From Lunularia cruciata (lineage: Eukaryota > Streptophyta > Marchantiopsida > Lunulariales > Lunulariaceae): a DNA stretch of 64,000 bases. Below are positions 1 to 11,690 of the stretch, piece by piece. The stretch lies in NCBI GenBank assembly GCA_948567375.1, contig OX419760.1, positions 8,556,001 to 8,620,000 on the forward strand, given 5' to 3'. The notes under the pieces are model-generated. The model had not been told where the DNA came from, ran no database searches, and saw only the letters and a list, made by a program, of their open reading frames with translations. The position numbers and the translations under genes were made by a program. How positions within the stretch are numbered: position 1 is the first letter of the stretch; every line of letters starts with the position of its first letter.

Positions 1-950
1 TGGATTCCAGATGACATAAGTCTAAGAACCACCATCCTAGCAAAAATGTCATAATTCTACCATTGCAGGTCACATTGGAGTGGACAAGACCTTGGATGCG
101 TCAAATGTCATTACTATTGGCCCAAGATGAGCAACGATGTGATGGAATATGTTTGGAGTTGCCTACTTTATCAAAAAAATAAGGCTTCTAATCAAACTCC
201 TCCAACCTCTTCCCACTCCTACATAACATTAGGAATAGGTAAGCATGGATTTAGTTTGTGAATTGCCCAAGACCACCTTTGGATTTGATTCTATTGTAGT
301 CTTTGTAGACCCACTCAACAAAATGATTCAAGTGAATCATACCACCAAGGATGTGACTGCCCCGCAATTAGCACAATTATACTTAGATGCAATCTTTTCC
401 CACCATGGCTTGTCTCAAGTGCTCATCATAGAGAGAAGCACTCAACTCACTAGTTTGTTTTGGAGAACACTCTTTAGGTTCTTCAAAACCAAATTGGCCA
501 TATACATAGCTTACCATACACAAACCAATGGACAAATAGAGAGGGAAAATTGCACTATTGAGGACATGCTTTGAGGTTTTACTTTGGATGAGCAAGAGAG
601 TTGGGACCGCTAACTCCCATTGGTGGAATTTTCTTACAACAATTCAATGATTGCTTGTACATAAGTCACACCATTCTTCCTCATGTATGGAGAGCATCCT
701 TTGACAAGCTTGATGAAGGTCCATCCGATTGCTATCAAGGTTGACACTATCAACACTTTTGTTTCTAGAGTCCAACAGGATGTGGAGAACTCTAAGCATA
801 GGTTGTAGATTGCTCAAAATTGGTAGAAGCAATATGCAAATGCACACCGCTAACACATGGAGTTCAATGTGGGAGATCAAGTTTGGCTATCAACCACCAA
901 CCTCAAGTTATTTGGTTCTCATAAGCTCAGACCTTGTTTCCTTGGACCTT
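1..950 (+). pseudogene. Ty3/gypsy chromovirus integrase remnant
   Basis: This is the 3' part of a decayed Ty3/gypsy pol gene, entering from the left edge. Around 63-170, in shifting frames, the zinc-binding region of integrase is readable (AGHIGVDKT, then HYYWPKMSNDVMEYV). The open stretch 245-574 is the catalytic core. The first acidic residue sits in MDLVCELPKT. The second lies where chromoviruses have SDRD but here reads IERST, so it is lost. The last is in NGQIEREN. After a stop near 574 the frame continues (LPLVEFSYNN, FFLMYGEHPL, FNVGDQVWL) to a GPF-like motif near 945, where an inverted family A fragment breaks it. Several stops and shifts show it is dead. It probably belongs with the chromodomain at 1738-1850. 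Confidence 0.85.
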
Positions 951-1702
951 CTACCTAATGTAGAATTGAATGCGGAACATTATCTTGCACTCTAGAGAGG
1001 TCCCGACAATAAAACAAAAAATGTGGGCCGGCTTGTCTCTCACTCAAGATGAACCTCTAATGGCTATTATGGTAGCACACCGTGGACTAAGAAGGCAAAG
1101 AGCACCAACTCCATCATATTCCTCCAAGGCTAACACTCCAAGACTCAAGACATTGCTCACTAGAGAACTCAATGAGAGAGAGATAGTTGCAAATGAAAGG
1201 ATGATGAGTACCTCATCACCCCTAGTTTATATATTTGTGAAATAATTATGTACCAAAGTTACTAATTACTAGAGTAACTCAAGTTACTAGGCTAAAAGTC
1301 AAATAATGTCAAAAAGCTAAAGGAATATCCATACTCATGGGAATATTCTCCTAAACATATGGTCTTAACTTGACCTAACCATTAAGTCAAAGATTCTTTC
1401 ACATGGGCTATCCTTGGACTATAGAAGAATCCAAAACAAAAAGCTTGTGGGTCCAAGCATTCTTAACTCTTTCTCAGTCAGACACTTAGGAATAATACCA
1501 AGTCAATACACTAGAATTCAAAATAATGATGCTCATCTTTTTTACTTCCTCTAAAGTAAGGTTCCTTCTATCTTAGCTATGACTAACTTTAGATTATCAT
1601 GACTAAGGTAGAACTATCCTTTATTTTTATATAAATAATATCTCTCAAGTACTTGTAATATCAATATCACAATACCACACACATGCGCAAATGGGTGTTA
1701 CA
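951..1702 (-). mobile_element. Family A0: 5' LTR plus leader fragment, inverted
   Basis: On the minus strand this matches the 5' end of family A. The LTR occupies 1022-1702 (minus strand begins TGTAACACCC and ends CCCACA). It is followed by the tRNA-Asp-like primer site and the start of the leader (951-1021), which align with 47340-47408 in copy A3. Only the 5' end of the element is present, so this is a truncated copy and not a solo LTR. It lies between the integrase and chromodomain parts of a chromovirus. No clean target duplication could be read. Confidence 0.85.
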
Positions 1703-1737
1703 AAATGCATTCTCCAAAACACATCCGTGGTACTCAC

Positions 1738-1850
1738 CATTTGCATCTGGAATATTTGGTCCATTGGAAAGGGTACCCACTATATGAGGCAACACGGGAG
1801 CTAACAGCAAACTTGACCAACACACCAATGTTAGGTAATAGGTGTAATTG
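1738..1850 (+). pseudogene. Chromodomain remnant of the chromovirus
   Basis: The frame beginning at 1738 reads LEYLVHWKGYPLYEATRE followed by TANLTNTPML. This is the chromodomain signature (YLVKWKGYP, then a conserved E-x-T-W-E) found at the integrase C-terminus of Ty3/gypsy chromoviruses, where it binds modified histone tails and guides integration. The conserved Trp of the last motif is Arg here. It is on the same strand as the integrase at 1-950 and probably is its continuation. The stretch normally linking core and chromodomain is missing. Confidence 0.7.
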
Positions 1851-1870
1851 TGGTAGGAGTATTAAATGAT

Positions 1871-3130
1871 GCTCTAACTTGGTCACAAACCACACATCTG
1901 GCAACAAACTACTTTACATCAATTTGTATATTGTGCCACCAATAATGACTTTGGAGCAAGCTATATGTATGCTTTACTCCAAAATATCCTAGCTCCTCAT
2001 GAGCATGATAGACCAACTGTGGTCTCTAAGATGGAGGTAATACTACTCGCACTCTATCATCCTCCCATGCATGAAGAAGGTGTTTTCCTTCCAATCTAAA
2101 CTATCTGGTTGAAGAACATGGTATCTCTCCTTGGCTCCAACTATGCCACCCACAACACTAGTGCAAAGATAGTCCATCATTAAGACATCATCATGAATGT
2201 TTTGCTGAATTGTACCACTATCTCCACTCTTGGGATTTATGACCTCAATAACTCCTTTTGTATGCACTAAGAGAGATACCACCAAAGCCTCATAAAATAT
2301 ATAGAGAAAGGTAGATGCATGCCAACCTGGCACCATCTCCTCATCAGTCTTACCATGCCAACGTGATCCGTTCTAATCTTGTTGGCTAAGACATGAGTTT
2401 CTACTCAACCCATTTGCATTATGGTTCACCATTCCAGATCTATGAATAACCGTGAAATCATCCTCCTATAAAATCAAAGCCCATCATGTTAGCTTCCTTG
2501 AAAAATTGTTGGACTTCATCAACCACTTAAGTGGTTGATGATTAGTGAGAGTGAAGGGGTTACCAAATAGGTAACATCAGAAATGTGCTATTGCCCAAAC
2601 TGCTATCAAGCACTCTCTCATTTGAACTATATGTTGCCTCCAATGAATTGTTGAGCAACTAGCATAGGCCACCACAAACTCCTTCCCCTCATCATCATGT
2701 TGGGTGAGCACTACTCTAAGTCCCAACATACTCCAACCAATGTGAACCTAAAATGACCGTCCATACTTGATGCACATCTGCATATCTATGGAGTTGTTAT
2801 GCATATCCTTCTTGGTTTTCATCACTGTAGTTGATGCATACTCTCGATGTGCAATCTCTACCAATCCAACCTCAAAAAGGTCTCTACTCCGGCTTTGAAT
2901 CAATGTTCTCTCCATGCCACTATATCAATAAAGACAACAGAAAACTTGTGTATCACTAATTAGCTCAATCTAAATACTAGGTCCTTTTAGAGCATCCAAA
3001 TCCTTCATAATAAAGGCAAAACAACTTGTGTAGCACATCAAGAACCTCCAAACTCTCCATCTTTCCCCTCTTGTAAGCTTGGGTCCCAAATCTGGCTCCC
3101 AAGTACCCTCTATAACTGATGTAGGAGTCA
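1871..3130 (-). pseudogene. Family E pol: RT N-part, RNase H, integrase zinc finger
   Basis: Read on the minus strand from 3130 downwards. At about 2990-3110 comes the region preceding RT (MKDLDALKGP). At about 2790-2890 comes the first RT block (VEIAHREYASTTVMKTKKDM, then MCIKYG). The frame jumps directly to RNase H at about 2490-2740 (LTQHDDEGKEFVVAYAS, VWAIAHF, NHQPLKWLM). The palm with the catalytic YxDD motif is therefore deleted. After a gap, 2040-1871 gives an HHCC integrase zinc finger (HAHEELGYFGVKHTYSLLQ, FVARCVVCDQVRASF). Such elements copy RNA into DNA and integrate it. This copy cannot. Confidence 0.8.
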
Positions 3131-5985
3131 AAGACATACTAGCTGGCTACTACACTAGGCCCTTAAGAGTAGTAGTGTCATGCTCCCAACCACTAGAGGT
3201 CCCAACCTCAATGCAAAAACTCCCTTCACTCGGGCTGCAAGCTCCATACGTCCTCTAATTGCATCCCAAGTAGACCAAGAGTATAATCCCAATAGACCAT
3301 GCTTACTTGGATGGATTCCAAGTAGACCACTCTCCCTAGTAGCCACTGGTTGTGTCCCAAGATTACCCTATCCACTCAATCCATCACCCCCTGCATGTGC
3401 CTGAATTGTCCTAATAGGCAAAGATCTCACAAGTGTCTTAGTGATGATGCCTATTAGCACATCCTACACTACTCTACCCAGCCAAGGCTCACAATCTTGG
3501 TCAAACAACTTAGGTCCATAGCTTGATGTAACACCTAATGCCTAGATGGCTCTAACACTACTAGAACAACAATAATATTGGTGCAAAACCCCATTGCTTG
3601 CTCTCTCTCATTGGCATTGGGCTCCACCAACTGCTATAATTGTGAGTCCCAAACAAGTCTAGGTCCACCCTCTCAAAAAGCAAGAGAGCCTAAGAAACTC
3701 ATAAGTGTGGGAAGAGCACCTCAAAGTTGTCCAACTAGGTTCACCATTGCCATAGATGACCTATCAGCCACTACCACGGTCTAAGACTAACACCCAACAT
3801 CCAAGATGTCATCAATAGTGAGGTGGTCTAGTCATTGAATCCCATCATAAGAACACTGTACACACTCTTTAGGTAAGAAGTATATCCACCAAAGACAAAG
3901 ATAATGAGCTCATGATCCTACTCTAGTTGCATCCAACAACATGATAGGTCCCATCCAAGAATGGACTTGATGTGTACTTGCCACCACTTGGGTGCAAGAA
4001 TCACCCATCAAAGAGATGTTTTCCAAAATGTAAGTTGGAGAAATGACTAATGAATCTAGAGATGTTGTAGTATCCATAACATCTCTCAAAACACACTAGA
4101 ATGGGGATCTTGAAGACCCAAACCTTGGCCATCATGTATATGTCCCTAACATGGCCATCCAAAGATCACTTAATAAATAGGACCATGTTTCTCCAAATCC
4201 TACGCCCCTATCAAGGAAATATCTACTTATAGGGTCTTTTGGTAACCCTTGACTATTGATATTGGTAATAACTTAGGATATTGATAGGCCAAGTGTGCCA
4301 CATGATGTAAAGAGACTTGCCTAGTAGTCTCATCCTTCTCTACATACAAGTACCTTTGTACTTGTATACTCACCTATAGTACCACAACTAGTCCAATGCT
4401 AATCCCACTAAACAACTCCAATAGACATATTCCCTCTACTACATAGTGCCAAGAAATGAGTGTGGTGTTCAAAGGAGTCAATTTTATCAACTCCGGAGGC
4501 TCATTCTCACATTAGTCTCCTGGTGGTACAAAGGCTCCACTCCAAGCTTGTTGCACAAACTGATCCGCATGCTACTACAATGCCTCCTTTGAGCTCCACC
4601 TTGGAACATCCAAGGTGGATGGAAAAATCCCACTTGTACTCCAAATCTGAGTGATCTCCTTTGGTATTGGAGTATCCTCTTCATGGGCATTCCTTCCAAT
4701 AAGTCACCAGGCCAAGTAATAGAACCACTTAAAGTTGAAACTGATGTTGCCAGGGTCTTAGACTAAAGTGAGCCAAGACTTCCACTACTAAAGCATATTG
4801 GTAGGCAACATAGTTTTTCCTCACCTACCTACCAACCTGGTCTATAGGAGGTTGTCTCCTCCCAATAGTCAATATTGAAACCCATGTGGTATAACATTGC
4901 TCCCCCAACTACTACATCATATGACTCAACTATTGTCGCAATGGCCTGAGCTCTCACCATAGAACTATCAATTGAATGACCAAGTTGATTTTAAACAACA
5001 AGCTCTCCACACGTGATGATTGTGTAGAACCACTCCCTAGAGATGTTTGGATCTAAAATAGACACCTCTCCACATTGGTATTTTATAACTCTCGACTAAC
5101 AACTATAACCTTCCTCACCATAAGAAACTATGCACCAAAGTCTAGTAAGACCCTCTATGGTCTGTAGATTTTCTTTGAAGGTCCCACCAAAAAAAAATCC
5201 TCCTTTGGTTATCCAATATGACAACTCTAGATGTAAATTGAACTTGCTCAAGGCCAGTCTAGTTGGTAACTCCTCCAATTGAGCCATTTCTGCCCACCAT
5301 AAGCCATTGGTCATTGAGTAGATCCTGTGCTTCTCAACCAAGTCAGCTCCACTATCAACCACCTCTACTTTATAAGTAGTAACCACATCATCCCTACTAT
5401 CACAAATTGTGGCAGCCAACCAAAACACTAGGGTTGGGTCAACTCCTAATATAAACATGTCACTGGTTGAGAACAAAGGATAATGCATAATCAATTGATT
5501 GTCTCCAATATCAGGCTAGACTCAATTGGTGTAGTAGCACATGGTTGACTAGTAATTAATCTATCATGCACCCCATCACCACCTATCACACCTACATTAT
5601 GACGGTTAGGAGGCATGGATGTCGTCTGTGGTGCCTTAGAGGGCATAAATGACTAGGGAAGTTTGACCTATCTACCAACCTCTCCTCTTTATGGGTCTAA
5701 TTCCACTAATGCTCCTTTAGGCTTTGGAACATGTATTGCATTCCTAGCCACTACAATAGATGCATCCTCCTGTGCTACTTCACACATGAAGTCCAAGACG
5801 TCTCTATCACCAACATATGAGGTGGAAGCCTTAGCACTAGAATCTGATCTCCTCTAAGCTATAGCCATGCTAGCCAATCTCTACTCCAAATACTCAATCC
5901 AAGTAGCCATGGCTGTATTGGAAGTAAGGGTAGGTACTACACTCCTACCAAGTGTAGATCCTCTACCACTACCTTGTACTCCATG
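3131..5985 (-). other. Family E interior, no recognisable domain
   Basis: By position this should hold the gag-pol linker and protease of the minus-strand family E element. I could not find a convincing aspartic protease motif. The longest minus-strand open stretch is 5096-5494 (132 codons), which resembles nothing I recognise. The plus-strand open stretches here are short and look like chance. Confidence 0.35.
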
Positions 5986-5989
5986 ACTT

Positions 5990-6215
5990 GGAGCTCCTTT
6001 ACCACCTGCCATAGTAGCCCTACCACTCTATAACTCCGGGTGCCATCCAAAGCATTGGTCACTTTTGTAACCAAATCTGTGGCAATGCTCACATTGTCTC
6101 TGTTTTGGCTATGATGCACTAAAGATATCAAGTAAATCACCCTAAGTGCACTCTCTCTGGTGGTGAGGTCCACCACAAGTTCAACAAGCAACATCACCAT
6201 TCACTGGCTACTACT
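5990..6215 (-). pseudogene. Family E gag C-terminus with two zinc knuckles
   Basis: On the minus strand two CCHC-like knuckles follow each other. The first reads TCGGPHHQREC, its leading Cys codon now being a stop. The second reads CEHCHRFGYKSDQC and is followed by GWHPEL. These nucleic-acid-binding knuckles end the Gag protein of LTR retrotransposons and package the RNA. They lie upstream of the pol remains on the same strand, as expected for gag. Upstream, to about 6450, a short readable stretch (VEHIELNMVEERVMTYGFG) may be Gag too. Confidence 0.6.
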
Positions 6216-8159
6216 GACCCAAAAATGAAGGTAAAGGTCTAGCTACAATAAGCCCTCCACTCACTCCATAGGATCTAGGCTCTCCATCCTATCCTCAAAA
6301 ACCAACATGGCGTGGTAGACTCTACTGCACTTTGGAAGGAGTAACAAATGTGGAAGAGATCTCCCTACCAAATCCATATGTCATCACTCTCTCCTCCACC
6401 ATGTTGAGCTCAATATGCTCAACCAAACCAAAGACCACTACCAAAGTAGGCAAAGTAGCTTGTTATAATGTAGCATCATAGACTCTACATTGCAACTCCC
6501 TATCTAGTATCCCACACCAAAATTAGACTGCGTGGGCCTCAATAACTCCTTGAGTAAAACTGATCAGACATCTTATGTGAGTGTATGCCTTGCGTAGGCT
6601 TTCCAACCTTCCATTGTAACTCCTACAAGCTCCTCTACTTATCAATCCACACTTCCTAGTAGTTTTGCCTCAAACACTAGAAGAACTCCACCATGGGATT
6701 AAACCCTGGTACTACACCACCTCTTGTAGTGCTACCTCCACTCGTAGTAGCACCATCTCTAAGAGATCCACCAATGCTATTAGAGCTAGAACTTATGGGT
6801 ACAACCAATCTACCCTTAGAAATTGAGCCTAAAGTGATGGAGACAAAGTTTGGAGACCATTATTGTCTCCATAGCTCAATCTCCTCCAAGTTAGCTCTAC
6901 TGAACTCATGATAGTTGTCCATTGGTGTACCTTCCAAGGGTTGAAACAACTTCTTCCATGCCATGAAGGGTGTGAACAACGTAGGGTTCCACATCTACTA
7001 TAGATTGCACTAACAATCAGATGCCTAGATGAAGTCATCCAACTCAATAGTACCCACTATACTAGAGTAATGCCTAGGGCTTTTGGAGGCCCCATAAACC
7101 TTGTCCATATCCTACAACAATGATGCGGACACACCAAGTGCACTCTCAACTGAATCAGCTCTTGTATCAAACTCCAACTCAAAGTCAATCTCCTCTCTCA
7201 TTGGGACCTGAGATACATACTAATAGCAAATACCACTCCAAGTGAACCCACTATGTATTGCAATGCTATCTCCTCTAGAATCCCCAAAGAAATTAGTTGT
7301 AACAAAGTAACAAGAAATTGCAAACCTTAACTGTAACCACCACAAGTACCACACCAAGTGCAAACACTATCAACTTAACATCATATACTAATGTAGCTCT
7401 AACTATGACAATAAATTAGGCGAAAGGGAAACTTGTAACCTGCCACCACGACATGCACTCTCATCGTTTTCATGTCATCACTTCTTGCCTCATCGGGTAG
7501 AAACACAAGTAGTCTGATTAGTCATCACTCCAACCTCACTACCGTGAATACACTAGAGCACCAATGCTCTAAAGTCAGGGCAACTCACACAAACATGGTG
7601 GACAAACATAAAGTAGATAAAGTAGGAGGAGCTTTTTACATTCCATTCACAAGAAGGCTAAACAAAAACCCTTCATCTCATAAATCAACACCTGCCTGAC
7701 TCTACCATCATTTTTCATTTGACATAATCAAAGTACCTATCTACTTCATAAGCTACAAGGATCATTGAAAATGGGATCAAACTTCCCTCTTGCCAAAATT
7801 TGACGTAAACCTTCCATGAAATTTGACATATTTTCTAACATACAATCTGATGTAAATCCCTAAGATTGAATGACTGCCAAATCCTTTGCTAGATCTCCAT
7901 TTAAGCCAAATTAGAAAGGGATCTTCAAATCTCTAATTCATGAGAATTGGTTCACAACTCCATCTTCAATTTTTTTCCTTCAAGCTCAATTTGCACCAAA
8001 TTGGTCTTGTGTTCACTTCTTGAGCTCAAAATGAACACTACTATTTGAAATTGACTCTCTCTAACTCCAAATTTGGGCAACACTTCTGCACATGATCATT
8101 CTCATGGCAACCTAAACTACAATCAAGGTACCAAGATCCATTGGCCTTGGAGATACCAC
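6216..8159. other. Unassigned, probably family E gag and leader
   Basis: AT-rich sequence with only short open frames on either strand. Given the gag knuckles just below 6216 on the minus strand, this probably held the E gag N-terminus and leader. I see no capsid motif, promoter or LTR end that I would defend. Confidence 0.3.
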
Positions 8160-8565
8160 CAACACCCTCAGTTCTTGCACTCAATTTCCTCCTAACTCTC
8201 ACTTCTCTAATGTATTCAGTTTATTCACAACTCAAATCACACTCAATCTGATCAATACTCGATCTATCACTCAATAATCCACCAACAACTAGGCATTGAT
8301 TATAGTCAAGCCACACCCACTCTAGTTATGAGACTCCAGGTGATGCTCCTTGGCTTTCTATCCACTCTAGCAAGGAACTCAAAGGATTAACATCAGAGAA
8401 GTGAGCTCTTTGCAGCTGCACTTCCAAGGTATACCTTTGATTTTGACCTTGATCTCCAACTCTAATGGTCTCATTGAGGGCACACTCAACGGTGCAAACA
8501 ATACAAGTGACGATGAGCCCTACCATGTAGTCAGTACCCCAAATAGGAAATCTGACCGTCAATAA
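8160..8565 (-). repeat. Family E leader sequence, second copy at 48106
   Basis: The minus strand from about 8360 down to 8190 matches the plus strand at 48106-48290 over about 170 bases, including a shared block around CTAGAGTGGGT. The sequence is therefore an interspersed repeat. It includes a minus-strand open stretch of 78 codons (8326-8562) with no recognisable domain. I take it to be part of family E because E remains flank it on the same strand. Confidence 0.5.
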
Positions 8566-8579
8566 GTAGTTTGTGAGTA

Positions 8580-8965
8580 ATTGCCAAAATACTCTTGACT
8601 ACCAGCACTATTACTCTAGAGTCCAAGCAATCTAGGTGCAATGGTACATATGGTGTGATAAGAGCTCCTAAATTCTTCATGTTGAAGGTAAAAAAAATCT
8701 TTAATTACTTAAGAACCTCCAAAATTTATGTCTCTTCCCTCTTGTCAACTAGGGTCCAATGTTTGGCATCCAAGTATCATATGTACAAGTGGATGATGCA
8801 TTGATTGGTTGCCAAATCAAAACCTTGGGAGTAGTACTAACATTAAACTCCATCTACTCTAACCACAAGCTCTATAGGTCCTCTAGCTACATCCCAAATA
8901 GACCAAGCTCCAAAGTAGACCATTCTCACTAAAAATCATTGGTTATGTACCAACAATACCACATA
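8580..8965 (-). pseudogene. Second family E fragment (region before RT)
   Basis: This stretch aligns with about 2875-3370 on the same strand. Both hold the segment just before reverse transcriptase (here TFNMKNLGALITPYVPLHL, there MKDLDALKGP) and the preceding 300 bases. It is a separate, more damaged copy or an internal duplication of family E. It ends abruptly near 8580, where the leader-like repeat begins. Confidence 0.55.
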
Positions 8966-9399
8966 TAGCAATACAATGTTGACCAAATTATAATATATCA
9001 ATAAGAAATAGATTAATGTAACAAGCATATGTTTAGAATGAAAAAATACAAAGAAAGGTGTCATGAATGTAGTTCTTTACTATCATGTCTTTAAGTTTGT
9101 AGGTAGAAACCACTCCCAAAAGAGGTAATGTCACCACAAAGTCACACCACAGAAAAAATAAAAGAAAAATCACACTCACAAAGGATAAATTTTAGCTAAA
9201 CTTTGAAAGTGATGATTCAACATAATGTGAAGATGATACTTCCATAAAACTAATGGTTCAAAGAACCATATTGTACCTTCCTAGAAGGTATGCGCTCTCC
9301 TAGAAATCTCTGCCCAAGGTATCAACCTTTGCCTTTGCCTTTGCCTTTGATTTTGTTAAATACTACAACATTACATGTCACTTAGTCCAGTCAAGGCAT
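8966..9399. other. No gene seen; short CCTTTG repeat
   Basis: No coding signal. It contains four tandem copies of CCTTTG at 9326-9349. Confidence 0.4.
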
Positions 9400-10080
9400 T
9401 ACTACTAGAAGATTGCACCAAGAATCAAAGATGAAAATATGTTTGATGTATGTGTGAAGATGAAAAGAGAGTGCTCCGTCTCAAGCACAATAAAAAAAAT
9501 CGGACTTTGAGGAGCAATTGAAGGCTCAAGACAAAGAGGTGGACATCTTAAAAGGCAAACTGGAGAAAAACAAAGGTAATTCATATGTACCATAGAGGTC
9601 TAGCACAAAGAGTCCTAAACCATCACAAACATCTAGATCAAGAACCTTTCTACAAACTACAGCAAAAGGAAGAGGAAGAGGAGGTTGATCATGCATAAAT
9701 TTGGGAGGAAGTAATGACCAAACTTTAGGCTATGTGGACAAGCTTAGAGGAGGAGAAAAGGAGAATCCTTGCAAAAATAGAGGTGACAAGGGACCAGCTA
9801 GTTGGCATTGCATATGAGATAGTATGAGCATAGCCACACCATGTCAAGCTATGGGAGTTGAAGACACAAATCCACACCTTGGTAGCCAAGGTCTAATGAG
9901 CAGCTTATCAAACTCTTGGACCAGTTTAAGGAACATATGATGCCAAAATTCCAAGAATCAACCAATTTCTTACTCACAAACTTAGTAGCATATAAGAATA
10001 AGGTAGAATTGTTAATTAAGACCTATAGTGGCAATAGTAGTTCCTTGCAACACGCTCTTAGGAGGAAATGAATACCTGGC
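9400..10080 (+). pseudogene. Decayed coiled-coil coding sequence (family D, plus copy)
   Basis: In shifting plus-strand frames this reads as charged, heptad-like protein: VKMKRECSVSSTIKK, QDKEVDILKGKLEKNKG, SLEEEKRRILAKIEVTRDQL, then LLDQFKEHMMPKFQEST. Stops and shifts interrupt it throughout. The character resembles the coiled-coil tail of the long LTR frame of element B and of the minus-strand remnant at 12500-15892. It is followed by sequence with an inverted copy beyond 11555. No motif identifies a function. Confidence 0.4.
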
Positions 10081-10814
10081 CAAAGATAGATAGCAAAAAA
10101 TTTCTAGGAAACCGTTAGGAAGGAAGATAACCTTTGGTACCAAATATATTTCTTGTACATACCTTTTTCACAAAGAAACCTTTGTTGTGGAAGACACTTT
10201 TGGCTGCAAATGTGCCTTTTTTCTTTTTCTTTTTTGTGTGGAACATCTCCTTAAAAGAAAAATAATTTTGTAACTAAAGACCTTTAGGTTGTAAATTTGA
10301 ATGTAAAGAAGAAGTAAACAACAAATTCAGGATCTGATCTAGCCATGGATGCATAAGAAAATTTTAATTAATTGTATGAGGACTGGTAAGATAAGATAAG
10401 AGAAGGATATAAGATTAGCAATGAGTGATACATGTGTAATTAGATGATTTCTAATGTTGCACTTGGCCGCTAAATCTCTTCTTTGCAAAATAGGCAATGT
10501 ATATGGATTTTTGACCTAGTATAACCTTGTTTACTTTCTCTATAATCAAAGCTTATGTGTAAGGATCTCCATGATCCTTTATGTTAATAACCTACACTTT
10601 GTGTAATTGCTTGTATGTTTGGTTGAGTAGAGGTGAAGAACCTCAGAGTAGAAACACAAGTGCTTGAGTGTAAGGAGACATTCTCACTTTTTTGGGGTAT
10701 TTGATCCTTGGTGTTGTAAAGAATCAAGGTAATTTATGGAAGGATTTTGGGTGATCTGGAGCATTGGAAGTACTAAAGAACTAAAAGGCTATATAAACAA
10801 TCAATTCAAAGATT
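10081..10814. other. No gene seen
   Basis: AT-rich sequence with short frames only. By position it may be the non-coding tail of the family D copy at 9400-10080. Confidence 0.3.
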
Positions 10815-10990
10815 CCTGAAAGAGTTCACCTTTTAGGAAGAGTAATAGATAGTCATCAAAGCTGTAGTTATCAAAGTGATATGGCCTTTAGGGTGGAAGT
10901 GAACTTTGGGGGAACCAACCTTTGGAGTAAATTGATCTTGGGGCAGAAGTGACCTTTGGGGTAAAGTGAACTATCATCTTCAAGAATAAA
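10815..10990 (+). repeat. Inverted repeat arm 1
   Basis: Contains CCTTTTAGGAAG, then a GGGGCAGAAGTGACCTTTGG-like block and GTAAAGTGAAC, ending ATCATCTTC. The same landmarks in the same order occur on the minus strand at 11555-11690. The two arms point toward each other, with about 560 bases between them. Confidence 0.55.
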
Positions 10991-11554
10991 TTTGGATAAT
11001 CTATGGTGTAAATAATTTTAGTTTTCTCTTTTTTCCATAGTGTGATAAGAACAATACTACCCTCCTTTGGGCATAAATTTTACCCAAGTGGTTAAACAAG
11101 AAACAATAAAAAAATTACTATTAATGATATTTCTCTTCAACTTGAGTCATTTCTGACCTGTATCCTCCAAGGAACAACTTGTTATTCACCATTTTGCCAC
11201 ATTTTGACCTATACTAAGTCATTATAGTAGTCCATGACTAAAACTGCAACCTTCTCCAACATAAGGAGATGAGCAGAAAATTATAATAAGACCCTTTGGA
11301 GTCAATAGACCTATAACAACCCAATGTTGACACACTAATAGTATAAGCAATAAGAATGAGTCAATCCTATGAGGATATAGATCATATATGACTAAAAGTG
11401 AATGGAAAGTGTCTCAAGGTGTAGTTTTTTTATTATTTGTTGTTTAGCCTTGGGCAAAAACCACTCTTAGTTCAAGTGTAGAGGCACCCAACATGGCAAA
11501 CTATGGTAAACCAAAAAGATTCTAAATGACTCTCAAAACTAATGTAACCAAAGT
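10991..11554. other. Spacer between inverted arms, no gene seen
   Basis: No open frame of note on either strand and no motif that I recognise. Confidence 0.3.
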
Positions 11555-11690
11555 CACCTAGAAGATGATGGATCACTTTACATCAAAGTTCACTTTGCCC
11601 CAAAGCCTTCAACCTCAATGACATGGACCACCCTTCCTAAAAGGCATGCCACTAAAGGAGTCTTTTTGGCAGTCAAATGTCCATGATATT
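11555..11690 (-). repeat. Inverted repeat arm 2
   Basis: The minus strand carries CCTTTTAGGAAG, then GGGGCAAAGTGAACTTTG and GTAAAGTGATC with ATCATCTTC, matching arm 1 at 10815-10990. It lies downstream of the minus-strand family D coding remnant. The arms may therefore be the shared tails of two family D copies facing each other. Confidence 0.55.

Larger units (their letters stand above)
1851..7050 (-). mobile_element. Family E: decayed Ty3/gypsy element
   Basis: Minus-strand gypsy element recognised from scattered domains in the expected order: gag zinc knuckles (about 5990-6215), the N-terminal part of reverse transcriptase, RNase H, and the integrase zinc-binding region (1871-3130). It stops at about 1851, where plus-strand chromovirus sequence begins, so the integrase core and 3' LTR are missing. 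No LTR pair or target duplication was found, so the high-coordinate edge is approximate. Stops and frameshifts are dense, and this is among the oldest elements in the window. Confidence 0.65.

Noticed and set aside
951-1702. Solo LTR
   Set aside because: The primer site and leader of family A are still attached, so it is a truncated element end.
5096-5494. 132-codon minus-strand frame as a real gene
   Set aside because: It lies inside decayed family E sequence, has no recognisable domain and its length is not compelling in AT-moderate DNA.
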